Source: Candidatus Rokuibacteriota bacterium (GTDB lineage Bacteria > Methylomirabilota > Methylomirabilia > Rokubacteriales > CSP1-6). Taken from it: a stretch of DNA of 64,000 nt. Under the pieces are notes generated by a model, which saw nothing but the letters and a program-made list of their open reading frames with translations, was not told the origin of the DNA and did no database searches. Below are positions 32,752-41,660 of this stretch, one piece after another; within the stretch, counting starts at the first letter, position 1, and every line of letters begins with the position of its first letter. Made by a program: the position numbers and the translations under genes. The stretch is taken from the NCBI GenBank assembly GCA_003220685.1, contig QHTE01000051.1:68556-132555 (forward strand). Direction: 5' to 3'.

Positions 32752-33741
32752 TTATCGGACGATACGAAATCGGACCCGGCCGATCAGCTGGCCCGAGGCG
32801 GTCACCACGTCCACCGACCAGCGGCCTTCCGGATCCTCGGGAAACGACGTCTTGCGCGAGTACGTGCGGTAGCCCTCCCGGCGCCCGCCGAGCACGGGGG
32901 CCAGGGCGACCGTCTCGATCACGCGGCCCCGATGCCGCCAGACGTGACTCACCGACTGGCGCAAGCCGGCCGGCGCGTAGATCGCAGTGTACGCCACGAG
33001 CCCGCGCTCCTTCACCTCGGCGGCGGAGATCGTCGTCGGCAGCGCCTCCACGTTGTCGAGGTCGAGCACGTCCCACAGGATCGCCGAGCGCGCCATGAAG
33101 AGCGGCGCCGGCGGGATCCCCGCGCGCCCGACCGCGACCAGCGCCGCGGCGACCACGCCGAGCGCCACCGTCACCCGGAGCGCGCCGCGCCACGTCCGGC
33201 CGCCGGCGCGCCGGAAGACCGGCGTGATCGCCAGCGAGGCGATGAACGCGCTGGCCATCAAGGCGCCGAACGGCGGCAGCCCGACGAGCGGCAGCGCCAC
33301 GTTGAGCGCCGCGAAGATCGAGACGACGAAGAAGACGTAACCGAGCCACGGCCGCGGATGCACGATCGCGCGATACCAGGGATCGAAGGTCGCCAGGAGC
33401 GCCAGCACGACCAGCAGCGCGAAGAAGATCACGTTGAGGGAGGTCAACGTGGCGCTCGCCCAGTACGCGGGCAGCACGAACAGGAGCAGCCCGTGGTAGA
33501 GCGTCTGGATCGTGTAGTCGGCCGCGGTGACGACCAGCCGGCCCGACCGGCGGCCCGATTCGGCCAGCGGCTGGCGCAGCTCGACGAGCACCGCGAAGAC
33601 CAGCCACAGCAGCAGCAGGTAGCCGACGAGGTAGGCGACGTTCGGCAGCCCGCGGCGGAACACGAAGAGCGTGAGCACGCCGCCGGTCAGCGAGGCGAAC
33701 GAGACACCCCACTCGGCGAGCCACGCGAACGCGGAGCTCAC
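32752..33741 (-). CDS. DUF5924/DUF2914-type membrane protein
   Basis: The 329-aa protein has about eight membrane helices in its first two thirds (LTLFVFRRGLPNVAYLVGYLLLLW and others), then a C-terminal soluble DUF2914-like domain: VAYTAIYAPAGLRQSVSHVWRHRG followed by GRREGYRTYSRKTSFPEDPEGRW and VDVVTASGQLIGRVRF. The C-terminal domain is beta-rich and probably periplasmic. Function is unknown. GTG 33741 overlaps the stop of the upstream small gene by 4 nt, so it is part of the same operon. Confidence 0.82.
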   Translation of the reverse strand: MSSAFAWLAEWGVSFASLTGGVLTLFVFRRGLPNVAYLVGYLLLLWLVFAVLVELRQPLAESGRRSGRLVVTAADYTIQTLYHGLLLFVLPAYWASATLTSLNVIFFALLVVLALLATFDPWYRAIVHPRPWLGYVFFVVSIFAALNVALPLVGLPPFGALMASAFIASLAITPVFRRAGGRTWRGALRVTVALGVVAAALVAVGRAGIPPAPLFMARSAILWDVLDLDNVEALPTTISAAEVKERGLVAYTAIYAPAGLRQSVSHVWRHRGRVIETVALAPVLGGRREGYRTYSRKTSFPEDPEGRWSVDVVTASGQLIGRVRFRIVR

Positions 33742-34034
33742 ACGGGTGGCGGGGTCGCCGGACCGCCCGGGGCGGGCGTGCGCGCGAGGCGCTCGCTGAG
33801 ACGCTGCGCGATCGCGTCGCGCTTGAGCATGTGGATGCAGTCGAGGACGTCGCCGGCGGCCGAGTGCACGCGCAGGTGCGCCGCCACCAGGTCGAGGGCG
33901 CTCGACCGCACGGCGCCGTCGAGGCTCAGGATCTCCCGGAGCACGCGGCCGATCGACGCGTCGCGCTCGGCGACCTGCGCCATCGCGTCCACGTACTCGT
34001 CCGGGCTCAGCGCCGGGCCTAACGGCCGGCTCAC
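33738..34034 (-). CDS. Small helical protein, 98 aa, unknown function
   Basis: GTG 34034 overlaps the metG stop as GTGA, and its own stop overlaps the next start, so it is firmly embedded in the operon. The product (SPDEYVDAMAQVAERDASIGRVLREILSL... HLRVHSAAGDVLDCIHMLKRD) looks like two or three helices with a Pro-rich tail. No family recognised. Tight coupling to metG is the only clue. Confidence 0.65.
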   Translation of the reverse strand: MSRPLGPALSPDEYVDAMAQVAERDASIGRVLREILSLDGAVRSSALDLVAAHLRVHSAAGDVLDCIHMLKRDAIAQRLSERLARTPAPGGPATPPPV

Positions 34035-35908
34035 GTCACCTTCGCTCCGGGCGGCAGATCGCGGTCGAGCGTGAGGACGGCGAGCTTGCCGCCGGCGGCG
34101 GCGGCCAGCACCATGCCGTTGGACTCGACGCCCATCAGCTTCGCCGCCTCGAGGTTCGCAACGATGACGACCTTCTTGCCGACGAGCTCCGCGGGCGCGT
34201 AGTGCTCGGCGATCCCGGCGACGACCGTGCGCTGCTCCTGGCCGAGCGAGATCGTGAGCTTCAGGAGCTTCTTCGACTTCGGCAGCGGCTCGGCCGCGAT
34301 CACCTCGGCCACCCGCAGCTCGACCTTGGCGAACTCGTCGATCTTGATCCGCGGCGTCGCTTCCACCGCCTCGGCGGCCGGCGCCTTCTTGTCGTCGATG
34401 CGCGGGAAGAGCCCCGAGAGCTTCTGCACGGGCGCCCCGGCCTCGAGTCGCCCCCAGACCGCGTCGGCCAGCCTGGGCTCCCCGGTCAGGCTGAGCGCGG
34501 CGCGAATCTTCGCGGCGGCGTCGGGCAGGAACGGGGCGAGCACGATCCCGAGAGCCTTCAGCGACTCGGCCAGGGTGGTGAGCGCCGCCGCGAGCCGGTC
34601 CTTCTTGCCGGCGTCCTTGGCCAGGGCCCACGGCTGGGTCGCGTCGACGTAGCGGTTCACGACGCCGATGAACTCCCAGATCGACGCCAGCGCGCGCTGG
34701 AACGCGAACTCGTCCATGGCGGCCGCCACGTCGGCCTTGGCCTTCGCGAACGCCGCGGCCACGGCCTCCTCGGCCGCGGTCGCCCCGCCGCCGGCGGGCA
34801 CGACGCCCCGACCGAGGTTCACGATCAAGGTCGTGGCGCGCGAAACCAGGTTGCCGAGGTCGTTCGCGAGGTCGGCGTTGAGCCGGCCGACGAACGCCTC
34901 CTCGGAGAAGTCGGCGTCGAGCCCGAACACCATCTCGCGCAGGACGAAGTAGCGGAACGCGTCGTTGCCGTACTTCTCCTTGAGCGCGAGCGCCTCGACG
35001 AGGTTGCCGACGGACTTGGAGATCTTGTGGCCACCGAGGGTCCAGTAGCCGTGGACGTTGAGGTGCTGGTAGAGCGGGATGCCGGCCGCCTTCAGCATGC
35101 ACGGCCAGTAGATCGCGTGGGGCTTCACGATGTCCTTGGCCGTCACGTGCTGCACGTGCGGCCAGTACTTCTCGAAGCGCGGATCGCCGGGGCCGCCGAG
35201 CGCCGACACGTAGTTGATCAGCGCGTCGAACCAGACGTAGGTGACGTACTTGTCGTCGAACGGCAGCGGAATGCCCCACTCGAGCCGGCGGCGCGGCCGG
35301 CTGATCGAGAGATCGGTCAGCGGATCGCGCAGGAAGCCGAGCACCTCGTTGCGATAGCGCTCGGGCCGCACGAAGTCGGGATGGCGCTCGAGGTGGTCGA
35401 TCAGCCAGCTCTGGTACTTCGACATCTTGAAGAAGTAGTTCTCTTCCTCGATGTAGGTCAACGGTCGCTGGTGATCGGGGCACTTGCCGTCGACGATCTC
35501 CTTCTCGGTGTAGAAGCGCTCGCAGCCGAAGCAGTACTGGCCACCGTACTTGCCGAGGTAGATCTCGCCCGCGTCCCAGAGCTTCTGGAGAATCGCCTGG
35601 ACGACCTCCTTGTGGCGCGCCTCGGTCGTGCGGATGTAGTCGTCGTACTGGATGCCGAGGGCCCGCCAGGTCTCGCGGAACGCCGCGGAGTTTCGGTCGG
35701 CCAGCTCCAGTGGCGTCACGCCCGCCCTGGCCGCGACCTGGGCGATGTTGTCACCGTGCTCGTCGGTCCCGGTGAGGAACCAGACGTCGTCCCCGGCGAG
35801 CCGGCGGTAGCGCGCCATCGCGTCGACGACGATGGTCGTGTACGCGTGCCCCAGGTGGGGGCGATCGTTCACGTAGTAGATCGGGGTCGTCAGGTAGAAC
35901 GCGGTCAC
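34031..35908 (-). CDS. metG: Methionyl-tRNA synthetase
   Basis: A 625-aa class I synthetase that charges tRNA(Met). The HIGH-like motif is PHLGHAYT (residues about 15-22), the KMSKS-like motif KISKS, and the zinc knuckle YCFGCERFYTEKEIVDGKCPDH places it in the zinc-containing type. The anticodon-binding helical region follows, and the C-terminal 105 residues form an EMAP/Trbp111-like tRNA-binding domain (IDEFAKVELRVAEVIAAEPL; GKKVVIVANL; ESNGMVLAA). GTG 35908 overlaps the ricT stop (GTGA). Gene order with ricT and tatD is widespread. Confidence 0.96.
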   Translation of the reverse strand: MTAFYLTTPIYYVNDRPHLGHAYTTIVVDAMARYRRLAGDDVWFLTGTDEHGDNIAQVAARAGVTPLELADRNSAAFRETWRALGIQYDDYIRTTEARHKEVVQAILQKLWDAGEIYLGKYGGQYCFGCERFYTEKEIVDGKCPDHQRPLTYIEEENYFFKMSKYQSWLIDHLERHPDFVRPERYRNEVLGFLRDPLTDLSISRPRRRLEWGIPLPFDDKYVTYVWFDALINYVSALGGPGDPRFEKYWPHVQHVTAKDIVKPHAIYWPCMLKAAGIPLYQHLNVHGYWTLGGHKISKSVGNLVEALALKEKYGNDAFRYFVLREMVFGLDADFSEEAFVGRLNADLANDLGNLVSRATTLIVNLGRGVVPAGGGATAAEEAVAAAFAKAKADVAAAMDEFAFQRALASIWEFIGVVNRYVDATQPWALAKDAGKKDRLAAALTTLAESLKALGIVLAPFLPDAAAKIRAALSLTGEPRLADAVWGRLEAGAPVQKLSGLFPRIDDKKAPAAEAVEATPRIKIDEFAKVELRVAEVIAAEPLPKSKKLLKLTISLGQEQRTVVAGIAEHYAPAELVGKKVVIVANLEAAKLMGVESNGMVLAAAAGGKLAVLTLDRDLPPGAKVT

Positions 35909-36753
35909 GGCTCGAGCTGGGGCTTGATGTGCGCCCGTCCTTCCCAGGTGACCTGGTCGATCGGCACCTCGGCCTGCGTGCCGTCGGGAAAGCCGACGAC
36001 GACGCTCTGCTTGAGGACGCGGATCGACCGGACCTTGCCCGTCATGCAGCCGCTGGTACCGCAGTCCGCCTGGCAGGGCGAGTTCACCCGGGGCAGCCGC
36101 GACCGGAGCTCCTCGTAGGTCGAGAACTCGTAGAGCAGACAGCACTTGAGCCGGCCGCAATTGCCGAGCAGGCGGTTGTCGGTCAGCGGCATGTCCTGCG
36201 CCTTGGCCATCTTCACCGAGATCGGGTCGAAGCGCCTGAGGTGCGAGGTGCAGCAGAGCTGGCGCCCGCATGGGCCGATGCCGTCCATGACCTTCGTCGT
36301 GTCGCGCGCGCCGATCTGGCGCATCTCGACCCGCGAGCGCAGCTCGCGCGCGAGATCGCGGACGAGGTCGCGGAAGTCGATCCGCTCCTCGGCGTTGAAG
36401 TACACGGTCGCCCGGCGCGCTACCGGGTGCATCTCGACGTCGACCACTTTCATCATGAGGCCGCGGCCGCGCGCGACGCGCTGGCAGGTCTCGATCGCGC
36501 GCTCCTCGCGCTCGCGGCGGTCGCGATACGCCCGCGCCTCGTCGTCGGTCGCCAGGCGCAGCACGCGCGGGTACGCGCGATCCTTCTTCATCTCGGGAAT
36601 TGCGCGCTTGGGCCGGCGGACCTCGCCCAGCACGGGCTCGGTCGTCGTCTCCACGAGCACCAGGTCGCCGACGTGGAGCTCGAGGTCGCCGACCCGATAG
36701 TCGTCGGCCTGAGCGGTGGGCCGGAGCCGGACGCCGATCAGGTACTCGTCCAT
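35905..36753 (-). CDS. ricT: PSP1/RicT (YaaT) family protein
   Basis: 282 aa. The PSP1 domain carries the cysteine motifs GPCGRQLCC, LLGNCGRLKCCLLYEF and SPCQADCGTSGCMTG; in Bacillus, RicT forms an Fe-S-containing complex with RicA and RicF that helps RNase Y mature mRNAs. The N-terminal half reads YLIGVRLRPTAQ and VLVETTTEPVLGEVRRPKR. RicA and RicF are not in the window, so a partnerless role is possible. It lies 11 bp after holB and overlaps metG. ATG 36753. Confidence 0.9.
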   Translation of the reverse strand: MDEYLIGVRLRPTAQADDYRVGDLELHVGDLVLVETTTEPVLGEVRRPKRAIPEMKKDRAYPRVLRLATDDEARAYRDRREREERAIETCQRVARGRGLMMKVVDVEMHPVARRATVYFNAEERIDFRDLVRDLARELRSRVEMRQIGARDTTKVMDGIGPCGRQLCCTSHLRRFDPISVKMAKAQDMPLTDNRLLGNCGRLKCCLLYEFSTYEELRSRLPRVNSPCQADCGTSGCMTGKVRSIRVLKQSVVVGFPDGTQAEVPIDQVTWEGRAHIKPQLEP

Positions 36754-36764
36754 AGTCCCCTATC

Positions 36765-37607
36765 CTATGCCGCCCGCAGGGCGAGGCGGCTCAGTACGAT
36801 TTCGAGGGTGAGACGCGGGGCGACGTTGCGCAGCAGCGCCTCGCGCGCCTGCCGGCAGACGTCCACGGCCGCCACGATCTGATCGAGGGTCCAGCCCTCG
36901 GCCTCGTGCGCGAGCTCGCCGGCGCGATCGGCGTCGAGGAGCAGGCCGCCCGGCGCCCCGGATTTGGCCAGGAGCAGGTCGCGACAGTAGAGCCAGTAAG
37001 CGTCCACCAGGCCCTCCGCTTTCTCGCGCTCGAGCCGGTCCGTGCGGCGGAACAGCGCGTCGACGCCCTGGGCGCGGACCTCGGCGAGCAGCTCGAGCGC
37101 CTGCGCCCGCGCCGCGGCCGAGCCGGCGTCGGCGCGCGGCCCGAAGCGCACGACCTGACAGCGCGACAGCAAGGTGGCCGGCACCGCCCGCGCCCGCGGC
37201 AGGATCAGGATGATCACGGTCGCGGCGGGCGGCTCTTCCAGCGTCTTGAGGAACGCCTGCGGCGTGTCGTCCGTCATCCGCTCGGCTTCGTCCAGGATGA
37301 ACACCTTGCGACGCGCCATGGCAGGCCGCAGCGCCGCCAGCCGCTCGAGCCCCCGGATCGCGCCGATCCGAATCGCGCGGGAGCCGCGCGGATTCGTCTC
37401 GGGCGGCGTCGGCACGATCACGTGCAGGTCGGGATGCGGCCGCGCCGAGCTTGCCAGCAGCTCCTCGGCGAACGCGAGCGCGGTCGTCATCCGTCCGGCG
37501 CCGGCGGGACCGACGAAGGCGTACGCGTGGGCGACCCGGTCGCCCGCCAGCGCGCGGCGTAGCAGCTCCACCGCGCGCGGCTGGTCGAGGATGCGCTCAA
37601 GCGCCAC
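36765..37607 (-). CDS. holB: DNA polymerase III delta-prime subunit
   Basis: A 280-aa clamp-loader protein. The nucleotide fold is recognisable from VAHAYAFVGPAGAGRMTTALAFAEELL, then RRKVFILDEAERMTDDTPQAFLKTLEEPP and ATLLSRCQVVRF (the SRC motif that supplies the arginine finger). The four-cysteine zinc module that usually sits between the P-loop and HPDLHVI is missing; the sequence passes directly from ELLASSARP to HPDLHV. The helical C-terminal collar follows. GTG 37607; the upstream tmk gene overlaps by 11 nt, a common tmk-holB pairing. Confidence 0.9.
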   Translation of the reverse strand: MALERILDQPRAVELLRRALAGDRVAHAYAFVGPAGAGRMTTALAFAEELLASSARPHPDLHVIVPTPPETNPRGSRAIRIGAIRGLERLAALRPAMARRKVFILDEAERMTDDTPQAFLKTLEEPPAATVIILILPRARAVPATLLSRCQVVRFGPRADAGSAAARAQALELLAEVRAQGVDALFRRTDRLEREKAEGLVDAYWLYCRDLLLAKSGAPGGLLLDADRAGELAHEAEGWTLDQIVAAVDVCRQAREALLRNVAPRLTLEIVLSRLALRAA

Positions 37608-38223
37608 GGAAGAAGTCCTCGACGACCGCGCGCACCTCGGCTTCGACAACGTCCGGCGGCTCACCCGCGCGGATCAGCCTCACGCGCTTGGGCTCGGCGC
37701 GGAGGATCTCGTGGTAACCCTGGCGCACGCGCCGGTGGAACGCGAGCTTTTCGCGCTCGAACCGATCGAGCCGGCGTCCCATCGCGCGATTTCGCTGGAG
37801 CCCGGCGGCCGGGTCGAGGTCGAAGAGCAAGGTGAGGTCGGGCACGACGCCGCTGGTCGCACGCGCGTTCAGCTCACGGATCAGATCGGGATCGACGCCG
37901 CGTCCGTAACCCTGGTACGCGACCGTCGCGTCGGCGTACCGGTCGCAGAGGACCACGCGGCCCCGGTCGAGCCACGGCCGGATCTTTTCCGCGACGTGCT
38001 GCTGCCGCGCGGCCATGAAGAGGAAGACCTCGACGAGGGGCTTGGGGTGGACGCCGGGACGCTCGAACAGGCGGCGCACCGCGACACCGAGCCGTGTTCC
38101 GTCGGGCTCGCGCGTGTGCTCGACCTTCCGACCCTGCCGACGAAGCCATCGCCCGAGCCGCATCATCTGGGTCGTCTTGCCCGACCCTTCGACGCCCTCG
38201 AGCGTGATCAATACGCCGCTCAC
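37597..38223 (-). CDS. tmk: Thymidylate kinase
   Basis: A 208-aa dTMP kinase. P-loop EGVEGSGKTTQ at residues 9-19 from the chosen start, the DRx-like REPDGTRLGVAVR, DRYADATVAYQGYGRG for dTMP binding and the lid region RAMGRRLDRFEREKLAFH with FHRRVRQGY are all present. I chose GTG 38223 (MSGVLITLEG), which matches family N-termini and has GGAGG about 12 nt upstream; ATG 38250 is also in frame. It is the first gene of a nine-gene minus-strand run ending with the M28 peptidase. Confidence 0.93.
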   Translation of the reverse strand: MSGVLITLEGVEGSGKTTQMMRLGRWLRRQGRKVEHTREPDGTRLGVAVRRLFERPGVHPKPLVEVFLFMAARQQHVAEKIRPWLDRGRVVLCDRYADATVAYQGYGRGVDPDLIRELNARATSGVVPDLTLLFDLDPAAGLQRNRAMGRRLDRFEREKLAFHRRVRQGYHEILRAEPKRVRLIRAGEPPDVVEAEVRAVVEDFFRGA

Positions 38224-38405
38224 GCTCCCGAGAACCTCCGCAGCAACCATAGCACGGCCCCGCGATGCCCGGGAATCGCGGGCGGCCGCGCGGCGCGCCG
38301 GCTCGGCCTCGACGCGGCGGTCAGAAGAGGGCTGACGGCCTGGCGATTGCCGCGACCGCCATGGCCTCGCCGGCCGGCTTGGCGACGTCGGCAGTCTACC
38401 GAAGC

Positions 38406-39980
38406 TTAGTTTCGCTTCAGGCGTACCTCTTCGAGCGGCGCCGACCAGGGGTAGGGATTGATCAGCATCAGCGCCGGCTCCTCGACCCGCGGGCCGACCC
38501 CGCTCGGCCAGACGTAGTCCCAGATCGGGCCGAACCGCACCCGCTCGTGGACGAGCTGCTGGATCTGGTGCAGCAACGCCTCGCGCTTGCGGCGATCGGT
38601 CACCAGGGACTGCTCCTTGTAGAGCGCGTCGATGTCCGGATAGCCGCCGTACGCGTAGGTGCCGGCGCTCGGGACGTGCTCGGCTATCCGCGACGCGGCG
38701 TTGCCGTAGGCGGCCGTCCCGCACACGCAGAGTCCGCGGAGCTTCTTGGCCTGCAGCGCCGACGTGTAGGCGGCGCGCTCCATCGGGCGCATCTTCAGCT
38801 TGATTCCGACGGCGCCGAGGTAGCCCACGATCGATTCGCCCATCGAGAAATAGGGCGGAAGCTGATGCAGCTCGCCGGCGTCGAAGCCGTTGGGATAGCC
38901 GGCTTCCGCGAGGAGCTGCCGGGCCTTCTTCGGGTCGAACGGATACGGCTCGATCGGCAGCGCGAACTCAAAGGTGCGCGGGACGAGGCTTCCGGCGGGC
39001 TTGGAGGCGCCGAGCGTCTCCGCCTCGCTCAGCGCCCGGCGATCGATCGCGTAGTTCGCCGCGAGCCGCACGCGCTGGTCGGCCCAGGGCGACTTCGGAT
39101 CCCACTGATCGAGGAAGTCCAGGAAGAAGGTCGCGATCCCGCCGGAGAAGGCGAGCTTCAGATTGGGATCGCGCTTCACCTCGAGGGCCTGTGGGACGTC
39201 GAGCAGGTAGGCGACGTCGACCTCGCCCCGCTTGAGCATCGCCGCCCGCGTGATCGAGTCCGGGACGCTCTTGAAGACGAGCCGCTTCACCGACGGCATC
39301 TTGCGCCAGTAGCCCTCGTACGCTTCCATGACGAGCTCAATGCCCGGCGCGTGGCTGACAAACTTATACGGTCCGAGCCCGATCGGCTGCTTCTTGAAGC
39401 CGTCGTCGCCGACCCGCTCGACGTACTTCCTGGGCACCACCCAGCTCGCCCCGCTCACGAGCGTTCCGTAGAACGTCATGAAGTCGGGCCAGGCTTCGCG
39501 CAGGACGAACCGCACGCGGTAGGGATCGACCACCACGACCTCCCACACCTTGTCGTGCAGGACCTTGGATCCCTTGGCGCGATGAAAGCTGAACTTCACG
39601 TCCTCGGCGGTGAACGGATCGCCGTTGTGGAACCGGAGCCCCTCGCGCAGCTTGAACTCGTAGACGCGCTGATCCGCGCTCACCGTCCACGACTCCGCCA
39701 GGCTCGGCGTCATGAGGTTGCCCGGCATCGGCTTCACGAGCGCATCGTGGATCGCGTACAGCACCCAGAACGCGGTGAGCCCCTGGAATTCGCCAGGATC
39801 GAACCACACGGGCGACAGGGTCACGTACAGCGCCCAGCGCATCTCGCCTTCCGGCTTGGCCTGGGGAGTCGGCCTCGGCTGCGCGGCAGCTTCGCCGACC
39901 GGGCCGCCTACGAGCAGCGCGCACGTCAATCCGACTGTCGCGAGAACGGACCACCGCGAAATCCCGGATGCTCGGAACAT
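38406..39980 (-). CDS. ABC transporter substrate-binding protein, family 5 (peptide/nickel type)
   Basis: The 524-aa protein has a signal peptide (about residues 1-33, ending EAAAQ) and the SBP_bac_5 fold: PSLAESWTVSADQRVYEFKLREGLRFHNGDPFTAEDVKFSF, VWEVVVVDPYRVRFVL and IGLGPYKFV. These proteins bind oligopeptides, dipeptides, nickel chelates or sugars. No permease or ATPase is beside it, so its transporter must be elsewhere, or it acts as an orphan receptor. ATG 39980 has GGGGAGA upstream. It lies about 180 bp from tmk and may be independently transcribed. Confidence 0.9.
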   Translation of the reverse strand: MFRASGISRWSVLATVGLTCALLVGGPVGEAAAQPRPTPQAKPEGEMRWALYVTLSPVWFDPGEFQGLTAFWVLYAIHDALVKPMPGNLMTPSLAESWTVSADQRVYEFKLREGLRFHNGDPFTAEDVKFSFHRAKGSKVLHDKVWEVVVVDPYRVRFVLREAWPDFMTFYGTLVSGASWVVPRKYVERVGDDGFKKQPIGLGPYKFVSHAPGIELVMEAYEGYWRKMPSVKRLVFKSVPDSITRAAMLKRGEVDVAYLLDVPQALEVKRDPNLKLAFSGGIATFFLDFLDQWDPKSPWADQRVRLAANYAIDRRALSEAETLGASKPAGSLVPRTFEFALPIEPYPFDPKKARQLLAEAGYPNGFDAGELHQLPPYFSMGESIVGYLGAVGIKLKMRPMERAAYTSALQAKKLRGLCVCGTAAYGNAASRIAEHVPSAGTYAYGGYPDIDALYKEQSLVTDRRKREALLHQIQQLVHERVRFGPIWDYVWPSGVGPRVEEPALMLINPYPWSAPLEEVRLKRN

Positions 39981-40182
39981 CGGCGTCTCCCCCGCTCTGA
40001 AGGCGGCACGATCGGTCTGTGGCGCGGACCATAGCGCCCGTGAGCCACTCAGTCAACGACGGACGCGGGCGCGGGGCGGCGCCCAGCGCGTGCTGCACGC
40101 CAGGAGCCGCAGCCGGCGCAGTTCTCATTCGCCTCCCATCGCTCGTTAACGCAGCCCTGTTACACGAAGAGCAGGGGGGACA

Positions 40183-40359
40183 ATGCGAGCAGCTTACTGT
40201 CGAGGCGAAATCCTACAGAAGACTCCGGTTTGCTTCGCGGTGACCGCGGCATTGCTGTCCGCCGCGGCGCGGGAGGCCTTCAGCCAGCAGAAGGTGACCA
40301 AGGCCATGGTCCAATATCAGGACACACCGAAAGGCGGACATCAGTGCGCGGGCTGCTCG
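40183..40359 (+). pseudogene. High-potential iron-sulfur protein (HiPIP), 3'-truncated
   Basis: ATG 40183 has AGGGGGA upstream. After a hydrophobic signal-like segment (TPVCFAVTAALLSAAAREAF) the product reads KVTKAMVQYQDTPKGGHQCAGCS, the conserved first half of HiPIP with two of the four cluster cysteines. It then leaves the family; the remaining frame (TSYACAADDRG and on) is antisense to the neighbouring gene. The other two cysteines are missing, so no [4Fe-4S] cluster could form. The deletion joins directly to the 3' end of the facing membrane-protein gene. Confidence 0.7.
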
Positions 40360-40364
40360 ACAAG

Positions 40365-40724
40365 CTACGCGTGCGCCGCTGACGACAGGGGGACCTTCCC
40401 GAGCAGCGCCGGAATCAAGAGCACGCCGCTCACGATCCACCACGCCAGGCCATACAACCCACCCCACAGCATCAACCGCGGCTCGTCCGCCGGCTCGGCG
40501 CTGACCAGCCAGCCAAAGATTCCGCCGATGATCACCGTGTAGACGAGGCTCGCAACCCAGCCGGCCAGCCTGCCGTGCGAATGAAGCGCCTCGGCTGCGA
40601 CAACGAGCATCGACGTGTGCTCGTCGCCCGGCATCGCCGTCCTGAGAAAGAGCGCGACCAGCGTGAATACGATTCCGGCGATCAGGCCGGCCACCAGACC
40701 CGTTCCGATTCTTCTCTCCATCAT
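40365..40724 (-). CDS. Small membrane protein, about four helices
   Basis: 119 aa from ATG 40724, which has AAGGAGG 4 nt upstream; a second ATG follows immediately. Hydrophobic segments at about 8-28 (GLVAGLIAGIVFTLVALFL), 56-76 (GWVASLVYTVIIGGIFGWLV) and 86-108 (MLWGGLYGLAWWIVSGVLLIP) suggest three or four membrane helices with glycine-rich packing. Family not recognised with confidence. It faces the truncated HiPIP gene and lies just after the end of the trehalose operon. Confidence 0.7.
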   Translation of the reverse strand: MMERRIGTGLVAGLIAGIVFTLVALFLRTAMPGDEHTSMLVVAAEALHSHGRLAGWVASLVYTVIIGGIFGWLVSAEPADEPRLMLWGGLYGLAWWIVSGVLLIPALLGKVPLSSAAHA

Positions 40725-40897
40725 TGACCCTCCTTGGTGTTCGATCCCTCCCTGGAATGAGCGTGGCAAACGAGTGTGAGACGAAGATGAAGGCTGGCTG
40801 AGAAACCTCTCACGGTGCGGCGCGGTCTCTCATTGCGGTCTCACGGCGTCCTCATCCGACCGCGCTACAGCGAGGGCTGCTATTCCTCGCCGCGATC

Positions 40898-40919
40898 CGC
40901 GGAGCTCCGTCGCTCCGCG
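40898..40919 (-). terminator. GC hairpin downstream of the trehalose operon
   Basis: CGCGGAGC and GCTCCGCG form a perfect 8-bp stem with a 6-nt loop, 9 nt beyond the stop of the last operon gene. There is no T-run, so it would need Rho or act as an RNA 3'-end stabiliser. Confidence 0.45.
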
Positions 40920-40928
40920 CCGATCGTG

Positions 40929-41636
40929 CTACAGGTGCGTGATCGTATCTTGTCGAGCAGGCTCGCGCTCGTGGCGCCGCCCGCGCTCGAGGATCTCGCG
41001 CGCGAGGTGACGGCCGCCGAGCCCGAAGGCGAGCGCCAGCGCCAGGATGAGCCCGCCGAAGAGGACGCCGAAGGCGATCAGCACCATGTCCCGGCCGATG
41101 CCGACCTCGACGAGCGCCGTGGCGACCGCGAAGAGCAGGACGACCCAACGGGTGGCGCGCGCCAGCAGGCGGGCCTGGAGGATGCCGGCGTTGACCGCGG
41201 TGATCAGCACCGCCTGTCCGACGAAGTTCGCGGCGAGCCAGCCGACGACCAGGATCAGGAGCGCGGACAGCAGACGAGGCAGCAGGCGCAAGAGCATACT
41301 GGTCGCGCCGGCCGCGCCGGGGATCGCCAGGGCGTCGATGCCCATGGTCGCGAAGATCACGAAGATGCCCCAGAACGCGACGAGCCGCAGCACCTGGGAC
41401 GGCGGCCGGTAGATGCCGGCGCGCGCGAAGGCCGACGTGACGCCCCACGTCCGGCTCCGCTGATCGACGTCGAGTGCCAGGGCCAGGCGCGAGACGAGCG
41501 CTCCGGCGATCCAGCCCAGCAGGGCGCCGAGCGCGACCAGGGTCAGCATGGCGAGGATGCTCGGCAGCACCGTGCCGAGGGTCACGCTCATGTTGTGGAT
41601 CGCGGTCAGGACGAGATCACGCCAGAAGTCGGTCAT
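40929..41636 (-). CDS. MscS-related transmembrane (TM-helix repeat) protein
   Basis: 235 aa with about five membrane helices: ILAMLTLVALGALLGWIAGALV, FWGIFVIFATMGIDALAI, LLSALLILVVGWLAANFVGQAVL and MVLIAFGVLFGGLILALALAFGLG. The last matches the pore-lining glycine/alanine helix of MscS-like channels, followed by GGRHLAREILERG. The usual beta-barrel C-terminal domain is absent, so it resembles the short conserved TM-helix family. ATG 41636 has GAGGGAGGG. It is 24 bp after the sugar permease gene. If it opens under tension it could release solutes made by this operon; that is inference. Confidence 0.75.
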   Translation of the reverse strand: MTDFWRDLVLTAIHNMSVTLGTVLPSILAMLTLVALGALLGWIAGALVSRLALALDVDQRSRTWGVTSAFARAGIYRPPSQVLRLVAFWGIFVIFATMGIDALAIPGAAGATSMLLRLLPRLLSALLILVVGWLAANFVGQAVLITAVNAGILQARLLARATRWVVLLFAVATALVEVGIGRDMVLIAFGVLFGGLILALALAFGLGGRHLAREILERGRRHEREPARQDTITHL

Positions 41637-41660
41637 GGTCGTGCCCTCCCTCATAGTAGC

